Assembly: GCA_905372565.1 (NCBI GenBank)
Contig: CAJPPK010000002.1
Coordinates: forward strand, 62,001 to 126,000
Length of the DNA: 64,000 nt
Source: an uncultured Porphyromonas sp.
GTDB lineage: Bacteria > Bacteroidota > Bacteroidia > Bacteroidales > Porphyromonadaceae
Reading direction: 5' to 3'
Both the position numbers and the translations under genes were made by a program. This document shows positions 17,581 to 26,537 of this stretch, piece after piece. Within the stretch, counting starts at the first letter, position 1. Each line of letters starts with the position of its first letter. The notes under the pieces were generated by a model. It saw only the letters and a list, made by a program, of their open reading frames with translations. It ran no database searches and was not told where the DNA came from.

Positions 17581-17632
17581 TATGATAGACCCTTCCGAGC
17601 GCTCAATCCAAGCATGCTTAACGATACACACT

Positions 17633-18706
17633 ATGCAAGACTACAAGAAAGCTACCCTGATCCTCGATGATGGCAGTCGTTTCGAGGGCTATTCCTTTGG
17701 TTATGAAGCCCCAGTGGCGGGCGAAGTTGTCTTTAGTACAGCCATGACAGGCTATACAGAGAGCTTTACCGATCCCAGTTACCGAGGTCAGCTACTCGTG
17801 ATGACTTACCCTCTCGTGGGGAACTATGGTGTCCCTTCGCCTAAACACGATGAAAATGGCATCGCACTCTTCCGTGAGAGCGATGAAGTACATCCCTTAG
17901 GCATCATCGTCTCTGACTATTCCGAGGAGCACAGCCACTGGAATGCTGAAGAATCCTTAGGTGAATGGCTACGACGAGAGAAGGTTTTCGGTCTGACGGG
18001 TGTCGATACTCGTGAGCTAGCTAAGACGCTTCGAGAGAAAGGCTCGATGAAGGGGAAGATTGTCCTCGAGGGTGGGGAAGACATCGCCTTTGATGATCCC
18101 AACGCACGTAATCTGGTAGCAGAGGCTTCGCCTAGTGAAGTCGTCATCTATGGTCATGGTCCGAAGAAGGTCGTGCTTGTGGACTGTGGGGCAAAGAATA
18201 ACATCGTACGTAACCTCATCCGACCTGAGATCACGCTTTATCGAGTGCCTTGGGACTACGACTTTAATCAGATTGACTTCGATGGCCTCTTCCTCTCGAA
18301 CGGACCAGGTGACCCGAACAAATGTTCGGTTACCGTAGATCATATTCGCAAGGCCTTTGAGAAGAAAAAGCCTATCTGTGGGATCTGTATGGGTAATCAA
18401 CTCCTGGCGGTAGCAGCAGGGGCTCGCGTCACCAAGATGAAGTATGGACACCGAAGCCATAACCAGCCCGTCCGTGAAGTGGGGACGACCCGCTGCTTCA
18501 TCACGAGCCAAAACCACGGCTATGCTGTAGATGCTTCGACGCTCGGTGCTGGCTGGCGAGAGAAGTATGTTAACCTAAATGATGGGACAAACGAGGGGAT
18601 CTGTCATGAGACGTTGCCCTTCTTCTCTGCGCAGTTCCACCCCGAGGCCTGCAGTGGTCCGACAGATACGCTCTTCATCTTTGATGAATTCCTTCGTCTT
18701 CTCTAA
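17633..18706 (+). CDS. carA: Carbamoyl-phosphate synthase, small (glutaminase) subunit
   Basis: Hydrolyses glutamine and passes ammonia to CarB to make carbamoyl phosphate for pyrimidines and arginine. From the ATG at 17633 it has 357 residues, normal for Bacteroidales CarA. The N-terminal CPSase domain opens with KKATLILDDGSRFEG. The class I glutaminase domain carries the nucleophile in PICGICMGNQLL and the His-Glu pair in AQFHPEA. A longer frame from an ATG at 17582 adds 17 residues with no recognisable homology, so I prefer the inner start, whose upstream sequence (ACGATACACACT) resembles that of carB and dpp11. carB follows after 27 bases. Confidence 0.95.
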   Translation: MQDYKKATLILDDGSRFEGYSFGYEAPVAGEVVFSTAMTGYTESFTDPSYRGQLLVMTYPLVGNYGVPSPKHDENGIALFRESDEVHPLGIIVSDYSEEHSHWNAEESLGEWLRREKVFGLTGVDTRELAKTLREKGSMKGKIVLEGGEDIAFDDPNARNLVAEASPSEVVIYGHGPKKVVLVDCGAKNNIVRNLIRPEITLYRVPWDYDFNQIDFDGLFLSNGPGDPNKCSVTVDHIRKAFEKKKPICGICMGNQLLAVAAGARVTKMKYGHRSHNQPVREVGTTRCFITSQNHGYAVDASTLGAGWREKYVNLNDGTNEGICHETLPFFSAQFHPEACSGPTDTLFIFDEFLRLL

Positions 18707-18733
18707 TCTCTTCCTCCTAAACTACGATAAACA

Positions 18734-21700
18734 ATGATCGACAAGAATAAGCTACAGAAGGTACTCCTCTTAGGATCAGGAGCACTAAAGATTGGTGAAG
18801 CTGGTGAATTCGACTACTCTGGTTCGCAGGCACTCAAAGCTATGCGCGAAGAGGGGATACATACGGTCTTGGTTAATCCTAATATCGCCACAGTACAGAC
18901 TTCGGAAGGTATAGCTGATGAGATCTATTTCTTACCTGTGACTCCCTTCTTTATTGAGAAAGTCATTGAGAAGGAGCGCCCACAGGGTATCTTGCTTGCC
19001 TTTGGAGGACAGACGGCACTGAACTGTGGTGTCGCCCTTCATCAGAGCGGAGTCTTAGCGAAGTATGGGGTAGAGGTGCTCGGGACGCCCGTTGAGGCAA
19101 TCATGAACACGGAGGATCGTGATCTATTCGCTCGCAAACTCGATGAGATCGATGTCAAGACGATCCAGAGTCATGCTGTAGAGACCGTAGAAGATGCTCG
19201 AAAGGCCGCAGCTCAGCTTGGTTATCCCGTGATCATCCGTGCGGCTTACGCTTTAGGAGGTCTGGGTAGTGGCTTCTGTGATAATGAGCAGGAGCTGGAC
19301 GAGCTGTGTAGTAAGGCTTTCTCTTTCTCTCCACAAGTCCTTGTCGAGAAAAGCCTCAAGGGGTGGAAAGAAGTCGAATACGAGGTCGTCCGTGACCGCT
19401 TCGATAACTGTATTACGGTCTGTAATATGGAGAACTTTGACCCACTCGGCATCCATACTGGAGAGAGTATCGTCATCGCTCCCTCTCAGACCTTAACGAA
19501 TAGCGAATATCACAAGCTCCGTGAGATAGCCATCCGTATCGTCCGGCATATCGGTATCGTAGGGGAGTGTAATGTACAGTATGCGCTCGATCCCGATAGT
19601 GAAGATTATCGAGTGATCGAGGTCAATGCCCGCTTATCTCGCTCATCAGCTCTGGCATCGAAGGCGACGGGCTATCCACTCGCTTTCGTAGCTGCAAAGC
19701 TTGGTTTAGGCTACGGTCTCTTTGAGCTAAAGAACTCAGTCACGAAGACGACTCCTGCATTCTTTGAGCCCGCTCTAGACTATGTCGTCTGTAAGCTCCC
19801 ACGTTGGGACCTTGGGAAGTTCCATGGAGTCTCTCGTGAGCTGGGCAGTAGCATGAAGTCAGTGGGAGAAGTGATGGCTATCGGACGTACCTTCGAAGAG
19901 GCTATACAGAAGGGTTTACGTATGATCGGCCAAGGAATGCACGGCTTCGTCGGGAACAGCAATAAGCCTCTACCAGAAGATAGTCTAGAGGGAGCTCTGT
20001 GTGCACCGACGGATACGCGTATTTTCGCTATTAGTCAAGCATTAGAGTCTGGCTATACGGTCGATCAGATTCACGACTTGACGAAGATTGATCGCTGGTT
20101 CCTAGAGAAGCTACAGCTTATCGTCCGTACAGCTCATCGCCTGAAGGACATCTCCAGCATTGATGCGTTAGAGTATGATCTGCTCCTCAAGGCTAAGCGT
20201 CAGGGCTTCTCAGACTTCCAGATCGCTCGCTTCGTCTTAGAGCGATCGGGGCAGAAGGCCAAGGATAAGGAAAGCCTAGAGGTACGAGCCCAGCGTAAGA
20301 AGCTTGGTATACTCCCCGTAGTCAAGCAGATCGATACGCTAGCAGCCGAGTATCCAGCCGAAACCAACTATCTATACCTGACCTATAGCGGTACGACCAA
20401 TGATATAGCCTACGAGCATGATGGTCGCTCTGTCGTCGTGTTGGGATCAGGAGCTTATCGCATCGGTAGTTCGGTAGAGTTTGACTGGTGTGGAGTCAAT
20501 GCACTACAGACTATTCGCAAGGAGGGCTATCGCTCCATCATGATTAACTATAATCCTGAAACGGTCAGCACAGACTACGATATTACGGATCGTCTTTACT
20601 TCGATGAGCTGACGTTTGAGCGAGTCCTTGACATCCTAGATCTCGAAACTCCTCGTGGTGTCATTCTCTCTACGGGAGGACAGATACCGAATAACCTTGC
20701 ACTCAAGCTCCATACACAGCATATCCCGATCCTGGGTACGCAGGCTGAGGATATTGACCGAGCAGAGGATCGTCATAAGTTCTCAGCAATGCTGGATGAG
20801 CTGAAGATTGACCAGCCCCGTTGGCAAGAGCTTACGAGCCTAGAGGATATCGATGACTTCATCGCAGAGGTGGGCTTCCCTGTGCTAGTGCGTCCCAGCT
20901 ACGTACTCTCTGGGGCAGCTATGAATGTCTGTTCGAATCAGGAAGAGCTCTATCGCTTCCTTGAGCTTGCTGCCGATGTCTCGAAGGAGCATCCCGTAGT
21001 CGTTAGCCAGTTTATCGAGCATGCTAAGGAAGTCGAGATTGATGCCGTAGCACAGCGAGGGGAGATCGTGGCCTATGCGATCAGTGAACATATTGAGTTC
21101 GCTGGGGTGCACTCAGGGGATGCTACGATTCAGTTCCCTGGTCAGAAGCTCTATGTCGAGACCGTCCGCCGGATCAAGCGTATTAGTCGTCAGATAGCAG
21201 AGGCTCTCCATATCTCGGGGCCTTTCAATATCCAGTTCTTGGCTAAGGGTAATGAGATCAAGGTCATCGAATGTAACCTGCGTGCTTCACGTAGCTTCCC
21301 CTTCGTGAGCAAGGTACTGAAGATTAACTTCATTGAGCTCGCCACGAAGATCATGCTAGGACAGCAGGTCGAGAAGCCTAATAAGAGTGCCTTCGATCTA
21401 GACTATGTTGGCATTAAGGCTTCCCAGTTCTCTTTTGCTCGCCTACAGAAGGCTGACCCTGTATTAGGTGTAGATATGACGAGCACGGGTGAGGTCGGTT
21501 GTCTCGGTGATGATACGAATGAAGCAGTGCTGAAGTCCATGCTATCGGTAGGGTATCGTATCCCAGAGCGCTCTGTACTCCTTTCTACCGGAGGGTATAA
21601 GCAGAAGGTCGATATGCTCGATGCAGCTATGCTCCTGCATGCACGAGGCTTCCAGCTCTATGCGACACAGGGCACACATGATATGCTCGCAGAGAATGGT

Positions 21701-21973
21701 ATTCCTTCGACGCTCGTTTACTGGCCTACGGACGAAGGTAAGCATCCACAGGCTCTCGAGCTACTCCAGCAGAAGAAGATCGATATGGTAGTGAATATCA
21801 ATAAGAATCTCTCTGCAGGAGAACTGACTAATGGCTATCGTCTCCGAAGAGCAGCTATTGACCTGAATATCCCCTTGCTAACGAATGCTCGTTTAGCATC
21901 AGCCTTCATCACGGCATTCTGTACCCTCCCCTTGGAAGATCTACAGATCAAGAGCTGGGCTGAGTATCGCTAG
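18734..21973 (+). CDS. carB: Carbamoyl-phosphate synthase, large subunit
   Basis: Synthase subunit using bicarbonate, ammonia from CarA and two ATP. Full length at 1079 residues. There are two homologous ATP-grasp halves: the first begins VLLLGSGALKIGEAGEFDYSGSQALKA-type sequence at about 10, the second VVVLGSGAYRIGSSVEFDWCGVNA at about 560. An MGS-like allosteric domain closes the protein (about 940-1079, ending in NLSAGELTNGYRLRRAAID), as expected for control by UMP/ornithine-type effectors. The 27-base spacing from carA indicates an operon, and the unit ends at a strong hairpin. Confidence 0.97.
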   Translation: MIDKNKLQKVLLLGSGALKIGEAGEFDYSGSQALKAMREEGIHTVLVNPNIATVQTSEGIADEIYFLPVTPFFIEKVIEKERPQGILLAFGGQTALNCGVALHQSGVLAKYGVEVLGTPVEAIMNTEDRDLFARKLDEIDVKTIQSHAVETVEDARKAAAQLGYPVIIRAAYALGGLGSGFCDNEQELDELCSKAFSFSPQVLVEKSLKGWKEVEYEVVRDRFDNCITVCNMENFDPLGIHTGESIVIAPSQTLTNSEYHKLREIAIRIVRHIGIVGECNVQYALDPDSEDYRVIEVNARLSRSSALASKATGYPLAFVAAKLGLGYGLFELKNSVTKTTPAFFEPALDYVVCKLPRWDLGKFHGVSRELGSSMKSVGEVMAIGRTFEEAIQKGLRMIGQGMHGFVGNSNKPLPEDSLEGALCAPTDTRIFAISQALESGYTVDQIHDLTKIDRWFLEKLQLIVRTAHRLKDISSIDALEYDLLLKAKRQGFSDFQIARFVLERSGQKAKDKESLEVRAQRKKLGILPVVKQIDTLAAEYPAETNYLYLTYSGTTNDIAYEHDGRSVVVLGSGAYRIGSSVEFDWCGVNALQTIRKEGYRSIMINYNPETVSTDYDITDRLYFDELTFERVLDILDLETPRGVILSTGGQIPNNLALKLHTQHIPILGTQAEDIDRAEDRHKFSAMLDELKIDQPRWQELTSLEDIDDFIAEVGFPVLVRPSYVLSGAAMNVCSNQEELYRFLELAADVSKEHPVVVSQFIEHAKEVEIDAVAQRGEIVAYAISEHIEFAGVHSGDATIQFPGQKLYVETVRRIKRISRQIAEALHISGPFNIQFLAKGNEIKVIECNLRASRSFPFVSKVLKINFIELATKIMLGQQVEKPNKSAFDLDYVGIKASQFSFARLQKADPVLGVDMTSTGEVGCLGDDTNEAVLKSMLSVGYRIPERSVLLSTGGYKQKVDMLDAAMLLHARGFQLYATQGTHDMLAENGIPSTLVYWPTDEGKHPQALELLQQKKIDMVVNINKNLSAGELTNGYRLRRAAIDLNIPLLTNARLASAFITAFCTLPLEDLQIKSWAEYR

Positions 21974-21995
21974 TCACACTTGGTCTTTTATTAGG

Positions 21996-22029
21996 TCAGC
22001 CCCTGGTTGCTCACGCAGTCAGGGGCTGA
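21996..22029 (+). terminator. Intrinsic terminator after carB
   Basis: Perfect 10-bp stem TCAGCCCCTG / CAGGGGCTGA, loop 14, followed by TTTGCTT, 22 bases after the carB stop. Confidence 0.85.
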
Positions 22030-22114
22030 TTTGCTTGGATCATTCTGCATCCATATATGCCCATTCTGGTTTAATAGTATTGGAAGCACTTAATCATTAG
22101 TATCGAATCTTTCG

Positions 22115-22151
22115 TTCGATCCTATCAAAAGGAAGTTTTGATAGAATCGAA
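22115..22151. repeat. Long inverted repeat of unknown function
   Basis: TTCGAT + CTATCAAAA pairs with TTTTGATAG + ATCGAA around a GGAAG loop, a 15-bp stem with one central C/A mismatch. No T-run follows on either strand and terminators already lie on both sides, so it is probably not one. It sits in the 298-base gap between convergent carB and the MATE gene. Confidence 0.6.
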
Positions 22152-22215
22152 ATGGAGCTATCATTATAAACTAACTGCTTCTTCCCTATAAATACAATGA
22201 GCTATGTGCAATAAG

Positions 22216-22249
22216 AAGCCCTCAACCTCCGATCGAAGGTTGAGGGCTT
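22216..22249. terminator. Terminator of MATE efflux gene (bidirectional)
   Basis: Perfect 13-bp stem AAGCCCTCAACCT / AGGTTGAGGGCTT with an 8-base loop. It ends 23 bases past the minus-strand MATE stop; the plus-strand side also has TTTACTTTT. Confidence 0.85.
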
Positions 22250-22271
22250 TACTTTTGATGTGAACTCCTTT

Positions 22272-23639
22272 TTAGTAAGCGATTTTTCGGAAGCGCTGAT
22301 ACAGGAGTAGACCAAGTATTAGTAGACTTAGCGGGAAGGTACTCCATATAGCCGTGAGCTGAAGTCCTTCATCCTCTAGACCGATACAGAAACCTAAGAT
22401 ATAGCATAGACATGGGGCAAAGAGCAGATGGATACAGCAGGCATAGAGTGCCATTCTTCGAACGTCTTCAAGGCCACGAAGGGCATTGCTATAGATGACT
22501 TGCAGTGCATCGGCAGGCTGATAGAGAGCCATCGGTAGAATAGCTAAGGCAGTCATCGCGAGAATATCAGGATCGCTATTGAATAGGATACCGATGTGAT
22601 GGCGGAAGATGATGAGACCACACATCACGACTAAAGCTACAGCCTCAGCCAAAGTAAGCCCTACGCCTACGATGCGGTGTACAGCCTGAGGATCTTTCTC
22701 TTCTTTAGCTCGGCTGACGAGAATGGTCGTGGCAGCCCCGATACCATAGTAGACCATGAAGCCAAGGTTGGTAAGCGTACATAGGATCTGGTGTACACCC
22801 AATGGAACCTCACCCAAAGGTGTGACAAAGAGGATCGCTATCGACCAAGCACCAGCTTCGACACCCGTCTGTATCCCAATGGGGAGACCCAGTAAAAAGA
22901 GTCGCCTGAAGTAGATGAATCGAGTGCGACAGCGTAGAACCACCCTTCCTATATCTCGTAGCTCTCGTTGGCCTATCAGTACGAAGACAAAGGCTAAGAG
23001 CATATAGATGCGTGAGAAAAGAGTAGCTAGTCCAGCACCAAAGAGACCAAGCTCGGGTAGCCCTAACTTGCCGAAGATAAGAAGATAATTGCCGACAATA
23101 TTCAGTATGTTGGAGGAGAGGATCACCCACATAGGGATACTGGTCTTACCGATCCCATCGAAGAATTGCTTTAAAGCTCCTGTTCCCATGAAGACTAAGA
23201 ACGAGAGTAACTGTAGCAGAAAGTATGGACGAACTTGGGGTAGAAGGTGTGTCGGCAAGCGAAAGTGCTCGATGCCAAGATAGATCCCCAAGAGGGGAAT
23301 CATGAGTATGAGAGTACAGCATAGATTGAGAGAGGTGCTGTGGCGAAGTAATAGACCGAGCCTTAGCTTGTCTTTCTTTGTGTAGGCTTTGGCAACTAGT
23401 GGAGTTAGCCCATAGGTAAAGCCTAGTCCTAAGACAAAGAAGAGAGCATAGATATTATTGACGAAGGAGGCTGAAGCAAGAGCATCTGTACTATAACGTC
23501 CTACCATCATCGTATCTGCGAAGATGACGGTGACGATACCGAGTTGTCCTAAAATAATCGGTGTACCTAGGCTAAGAAGCTCTAGTAGGGTAGCCTTGCG
23601 ATCAGTATAGTGAGCTTGTAGTCGCTGTAAAGGAGACAT
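22272..23639 (-). CDS. norM: MATE family multidrug/sodium antiporter
   Basis: Inner-membrane efflux pump of 455 residues with about twelve hydrophobic segments in two similar halves. GTPIILGQLGIVTVIFADTMMVGRYSTDALAS opens the first half with the typical MATE start. The cytoplasmic loop and second half begin near 240 (LLGLPIGIQTGVEAGAWS). The closing segments (WSTFPLSLLILGLLLYQRF) are intact. Substrates cannot be read from sequence. It is monocistronic, with its own candidate promoter upstream and terminator downstream. The symbol follows NorM by family only. Confidence 0.88.
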   Translation of the reverse strand: MSPLQRLQAHYTDRKATLLELLSLGTPIILGQLGIVTVIFADTMMVGRYSTDALASASFVNNIYALFFVLGLGFTYGLTPLVAKAYTKKDKLRLGLLLRHSTSLNLCCTLILMIPLLGIYLGIEHFRLPTHLLPQVRPYFLLQLLSFLVFMGTGALKQFFDGIGKTSIPMWVILSSNILNIVGNYLLIFGKLGLPELGLFGAGLATLFSRIYMLLAFVFVLIGQRELRDIGRVVLRCRTRFIYFRRLFLLGLPIGIQTGVEAGAWSIAILFVTPLGEVPLGVHQILCTLTNLGFMVYYGIGAATTILVSRAKEEKDPQAVHRIVGVGLTLAEAVALVVMCGLIIFRHHIGILFNSDPDILAMTALAILPMALYQPADALQVIYSNALRGLEDVRRMALYACCIHLLFAPCLCYILGFCIGLEDEGLQLTAIWSTFPLSLLILGLLLYQRFRKIAY

Positions 23640-23685
23640 ACTATATAGGGAAGAGATAGAGAATACCCAGCTGTAGAAGGGCGAA

Positions 23686-23693
23686 CAAAGATA
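23686..23693 (-). promoter_or_regulatory. Candidate -7 element for MATE gene
   Basis: CAAAGATA reads TATCTTTG on the minus strand, 46 bases upstream of the MATE start codon. Confidence 0.5.
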
Positions 23694-23762
23694 CGATGAC
23701 GAAGTGACTTATCTCCCTTGATCTTCTCTCTAGATGAGGAACATTGATCATTGGGGAGATCA

Positions 23763-23799
23763 AAAGAGCTTACCAATCTTATGGATCAGTAAGCTCTTT
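23763..23799 (-). terminator. Terminator after folB
   Basis: Stem AAAGAGCTTAC / GTAAGCTCTTT (11 bp, loop 15); on the minus strand it is followed by TTGATC. It closes the dnaN-to-folB gene run. Confidence 0.8.
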
Positions 23800-23828
23800 G
23801 TGCGATGTGCTGTCTTGTCTTTGTCGGC

Positions 23829-24203
23829 TTACTTGTGACGAGAAGCCTCGAGGGTAAAGGAAGAGGAGCGTAGCTCGCCAGGGAAAGGAGGATTATCTTT
23901 CTTCAGACTGATGATCATACGATCTATTTGGGCAAAGGAGGCGAAGAGACGTCTCGCGATTCGTCCGACGACATGCTCCAAGAGCTTCGATGGTAGAGCC
24001 ATCTCCTCCTGAATGACTGTATAGAGGTCGGTATAGCTTAGGGTATCCTCAAGTGCATCTGTGGTTAAGCTCTTGGAGACATCCGCCCAGACTTCAATCT
24101 CGACAGTAAAGTAATTCCCGACCTGTCGTTCCTGAGGGAGGACGCCATGATAGGCATAGAAGCGCATAGCTTGTAGCCCGATGTGCATAGCTTCGATGTG
24201 CAT
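23829..24203 (-). CDS. folB: Dihydroneopterin aldolase
   Basis: Cleaves 7,8-dihydroneopterin to 6-hydroxymethyl-dihydropterin in folate synthesis. The 124 residues match the small T-fold enzyme. MRFYAYHGVLPQERQVG carries the conserved active-site start with Tyr and the YHGVLPxE block. DTLSYTDLYTVIQEEM forms the pterin-binding helix, and LLEHVVGRIARRLF and ISLKKDNPPFPGE the C-terminal conserved parts with the catalytic Lys. Last gene of a long minus-strand run, 28 bases after the CDF transporter. Confidence 0.93.
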   Translation of the reverse strand: MHIEAMHIGLQAMRFYAYHGVLPQERQVGNYFTVEIEVWADVSKSLTTDALEDTLSYTDLYTVIQEEMALPSKLLEHVVGRIARRLFASFAQIDRMIISLKKDNPPFPGELRSSSFTLEASRHK

Positions 24204-24231
24204 GATCGTTTGATGTTATACCAATTTTTCG

Positions 24232-25137
24232 CTAGAGTGTAGGCTCTACGTGAATAGTGATATAGGTATGATCTCCGTATCGTTCTCTCAACGTCTGCTC
24301 AATGGCAAGGGTAATATCGTGTCCAGAAGTCACAGAGATCGCTCCATCCACTAGGATACATAGCTCGATAGCGTAGCATCGACCGATACTTCGTGTACGT
24401 AGCTGATGGATGCCTTGGACGCAAGGAGTGTTTAGGACTTGAGCTTCGATTTCAGCTTCTACTTCGGGTGGCAGTCTCTTTTCAGTAAGTTCATTGAATG
24501 CTGGGAGTAGGATGATCCAGCCCATCCGTAGGATGAAGAAGCTAACGATGAAGGCTGTGAGGGGCTCAAGGAAGAGCCCTCGCTCCCCGAGGAGAAAGGT
24601 GCCAGAAAGCCCGATGATGACGGCCAGAAGCGTCAGTGTGTCGCTCCGATGATCGAGAACTTTAGCTCGGAGTGCTGAGCTCTTTAGTTGGGTTGCCCAG
24701 TGCTGTGTGTACTGATGAAGCAGTAGCTTGATAAGTAGGGCTAAGAGGGAAACTAAGAGTGCTAGGTAGCTAGGAGAGGCTAGTTCTAGTTCGCCTCGTA
24801 GATTAGCTAGCACTTTCTCAAGACTTCGATAGCCGAGCACAGTGCCGATGCTCACCATGACTAGAGCCATGACGACAGAGGCTAGGGTCTCGAACTTGCC
24901 ATGGCCATAATGATGGTCCTCATCCTGGGGTTTGCCAGAAATACGGATGAAGATGAGTGCAATGAGATCTGTCGTAAAGTCGGAGAGGGAATTGATAGCC
25001 TCTGCGATCAATGCACTACTATGTCCCCAAATCCCGACAAGGAGCTTGATGATGATGAGGAAGGCATTAGCTAGGCTCCCTAGTGCAGTGACTCGGAGGA
25101 TCTTCTCTGTACGCTGTGAATAATCCTGTTGTATCAT
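24232..25137 (-). CDS. Cation diffusion facilitator, probable Mn2+-type exporter
   Basis: CDF-family inner-membrane metal/proton antiporter of 301 residues with six membrane segments and a C-terminal cytoplasmic ferredoxin-like domain (about 215-300). Metal-site residues: in TM2 EAINSLSD gives Asn49-x3-Asp53, and in TM5 KVLDHRSD gives Asp162-x3-Asp166. This N-D-D-D set is the one known from manganese CDFs, whereas zinc/iron types have His or Asp in the first and third places. Mn2+ export is therefore inferred. The start codon overlaps the hemG stop (ATGA), indicating coupling. Confidence 0.88.
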   Translation of the reverse strand: MIQQDYSQRTEKILRVTALGSLANAFLIIIKLLVGIWGHSSALIAEAINSLSDFTTDLIALIFIRISGKPQDEDHHYGHGKFETLASVVMALVMVSIGTVLGYRSLEKVLANLRGELELASPSYLALLVSLLALLIKLLLHQYTQHWATQLKSSALRAKVLDHRSDTLTLLAVIIGLSGTFLLGERGLFLEPLTAFIVSFFILRMGWIILLPAFNELTEKRLPPEVEAEIEAQVLNTPCVQGIHQLRTRSIGRCYAIELCILVDGAISVTSGHDITLAIEQTLRERYGDHTYITIHVEPTL

Positions 25138-26537
25138 CGTTTGGTCGCTATCGTACGAGCTAGGCGGTACGCCTGCTTGATACGATCAGGGATACCGATT
25201 CCTTCGGAGATAGCACCTCCAAGATATAAGCCAGGGAAGGTTTCCTCCAGCTCTTTGATGCGAGCAAACCGAGCTCCTGAAGAGGCTTCGTACTGCGGAA
25301 TAGCATGTCTATGCCGATAGATACGATGTATAGTGGGAGCTACAGAGAGTCCCAAAATACGCTGGAGCCGCTCCTTGACAAGAGAAAGAATATCCTCATC
25401 AGACCAGTCGATGAGTTCGGGAGAACGCATACCGCCTAAGAAGATAGAGAGGAGTGATGATCCCTGTGGCGCTCTATCGGGGAAGCAAGCTGAGGGATGT
25501 AGAATACCCAAGACATAGGGATCTTCGTGGGAGGGGATAAGCCCACCAAAGGCATGAAACTGAGGGATCTCTTGATCTACTCCCCAGACAACTTGCACTA
25601 TGGGGGCATAGCGAAGGGAAAGAATAGGAGCTAGATCCTCATCTATGGAGAGAGAGGGTAGGAGCGATGGTAGAGCAGGAGCAGGCACAGTCGTCACGAC
25701 CTGATGTGTAAAGAGTTTCTGCTTGATCCCATGCTGTACAAAGTTGATCTGAAAGCCCTCTGTCTGCAGAGGTGTGATTTCGGCTTGATGAGCGGATAGG
25801 TAGAGCTGATCTTGTGTTAGATCTTGGGCTAGCGTATGGATCAGCGAAGAAAGTCCACCTCGTGTCGAGAAGATCTCCTTTGTTACACTTTGAGTATCGG
25901 TATCTTTCGGAGTTCTTGCTTTGGCGATAGCACCGCGGATGAAGCTCCCATGTTCCTGTTCCAGCAGATAGAGCTTAGGTAGTGCATACTTAGTCACTAA
26001 CTTATCTGGATCTCCTGCATAAATTCCACCGATGAAGGGATCGATAGCATAGTCTAAGAAACTTCGACCCATACGACGCTTCACCAGAGATGCGATTGTT
26101 TCTTCAGGATGAGAGCCTCGCTTTCGTAGGGGTTCTCCTAGTAGGCGTAGCTTATCACGAAGAGTAAAGAGTGGAGTGGAGATTGCAGAGGCTAAGCTAT
26201 AAGGGAGAGGGAAGAAACGCTGTGTACCTTGCTGTGTTTTTAGGATTAAACGTCGCTTAGCTTTAGAAGAAGCGATCTGTGTCAGCTGAGGAAAATGAGC
26301 GAGGAGCTTAGCGACCTCTGGGGTGCTGATAAGTCCTGTATTAGGACCTTGCTCAAAGGTAAATCCAGCCTCTTGTTCTGTGTGGATGACACCTCCTAGG
26401 CGAGCTTCTCTCTCGACTAATGCAACTCGAAGTCCTGAATCTCGAAGAGCATAGGCAGTAGCTAGTCCCGTGAGACCTGCCCCAATGATGACTACGTCAT
26501 AGTCATACGAGTGATCTATCATATGATTCTCTCTCAT
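25134..26537 (-). CDS. hemG: Protoporphyrinogen oxidase, HemG/HemY (PPO) flavoprotein type
   Basis: FAD-dependent oxidation of protoporphyrinogen IX to protoporphyrin IX. The 467 residues begin with the dinucleotide-binding fold DVVIIGAGLTGLATAYALRD (about 14-33) and EREARLGGVIHTE. They include the substrate-domain FIGGIYAGDPDKL and the C-terminal FAD-contact region LYLGGAISEGIGIPD. This is the classical oxygen-using PPO family, not the flavodoxin-type HemG of E. coli. Its start overlaps the recN stop (ATGA), and its stop overlaps the CDF start. An inner ATG at 26522 is an alternative. Confidence 0.9.
   Translation of the reverse strand: MRENHMIDHSYDYDVVIIGAGLTGLATAYALRDSGLRVALVEREARLGGVIHTEQEAGFTFEQGPNTGLISTPEVAKLLAHFPQLTQIASSKAKRRLILKTQQGTQRFFPLPYSLASAISTPLFTLRDKLRLLGEPLRKRGSHPEETIASLVKRRMGRSFLDYAIDPFIGGIYAGDPDKLVTKYALPKLYLLEQEHGSFIRGAIAKARTPKDTDTQSVTKEIFSTRGGLSSLIHTLAQDLTQDQLYLSAHQAEITPLQTEGFQINFVQHGIKQKLFTHQVVTTVPAPALPSLLPSLSIDEDLAPILSLRYAPIVQVVWGVDQEIPQFHAFGGLIPSHEDPYVLGILHPSACFPDRAPQGSSLLSIFLGGMRSPELIDWSDEDILSLVKERLQRILGLSVAPTIHRIYRHRHAIPQYEASSGARFARIKELEETFPGLYLGGAISEGIGIPDRIKQAYRLARTIATKR

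Noticed and set aside
17582..17632. Longer carA start at 17582
   Set aside because: The extra 17 residues have no family resemblance and the start abuts the terminator-like stem; the inner ATG fits the CarA N-terminus.
19246..19496. Several 60-80-codon frames on both strands inside carB
   Set aside because: They overlap a fully conserved carB and show the composition of shadow frames.
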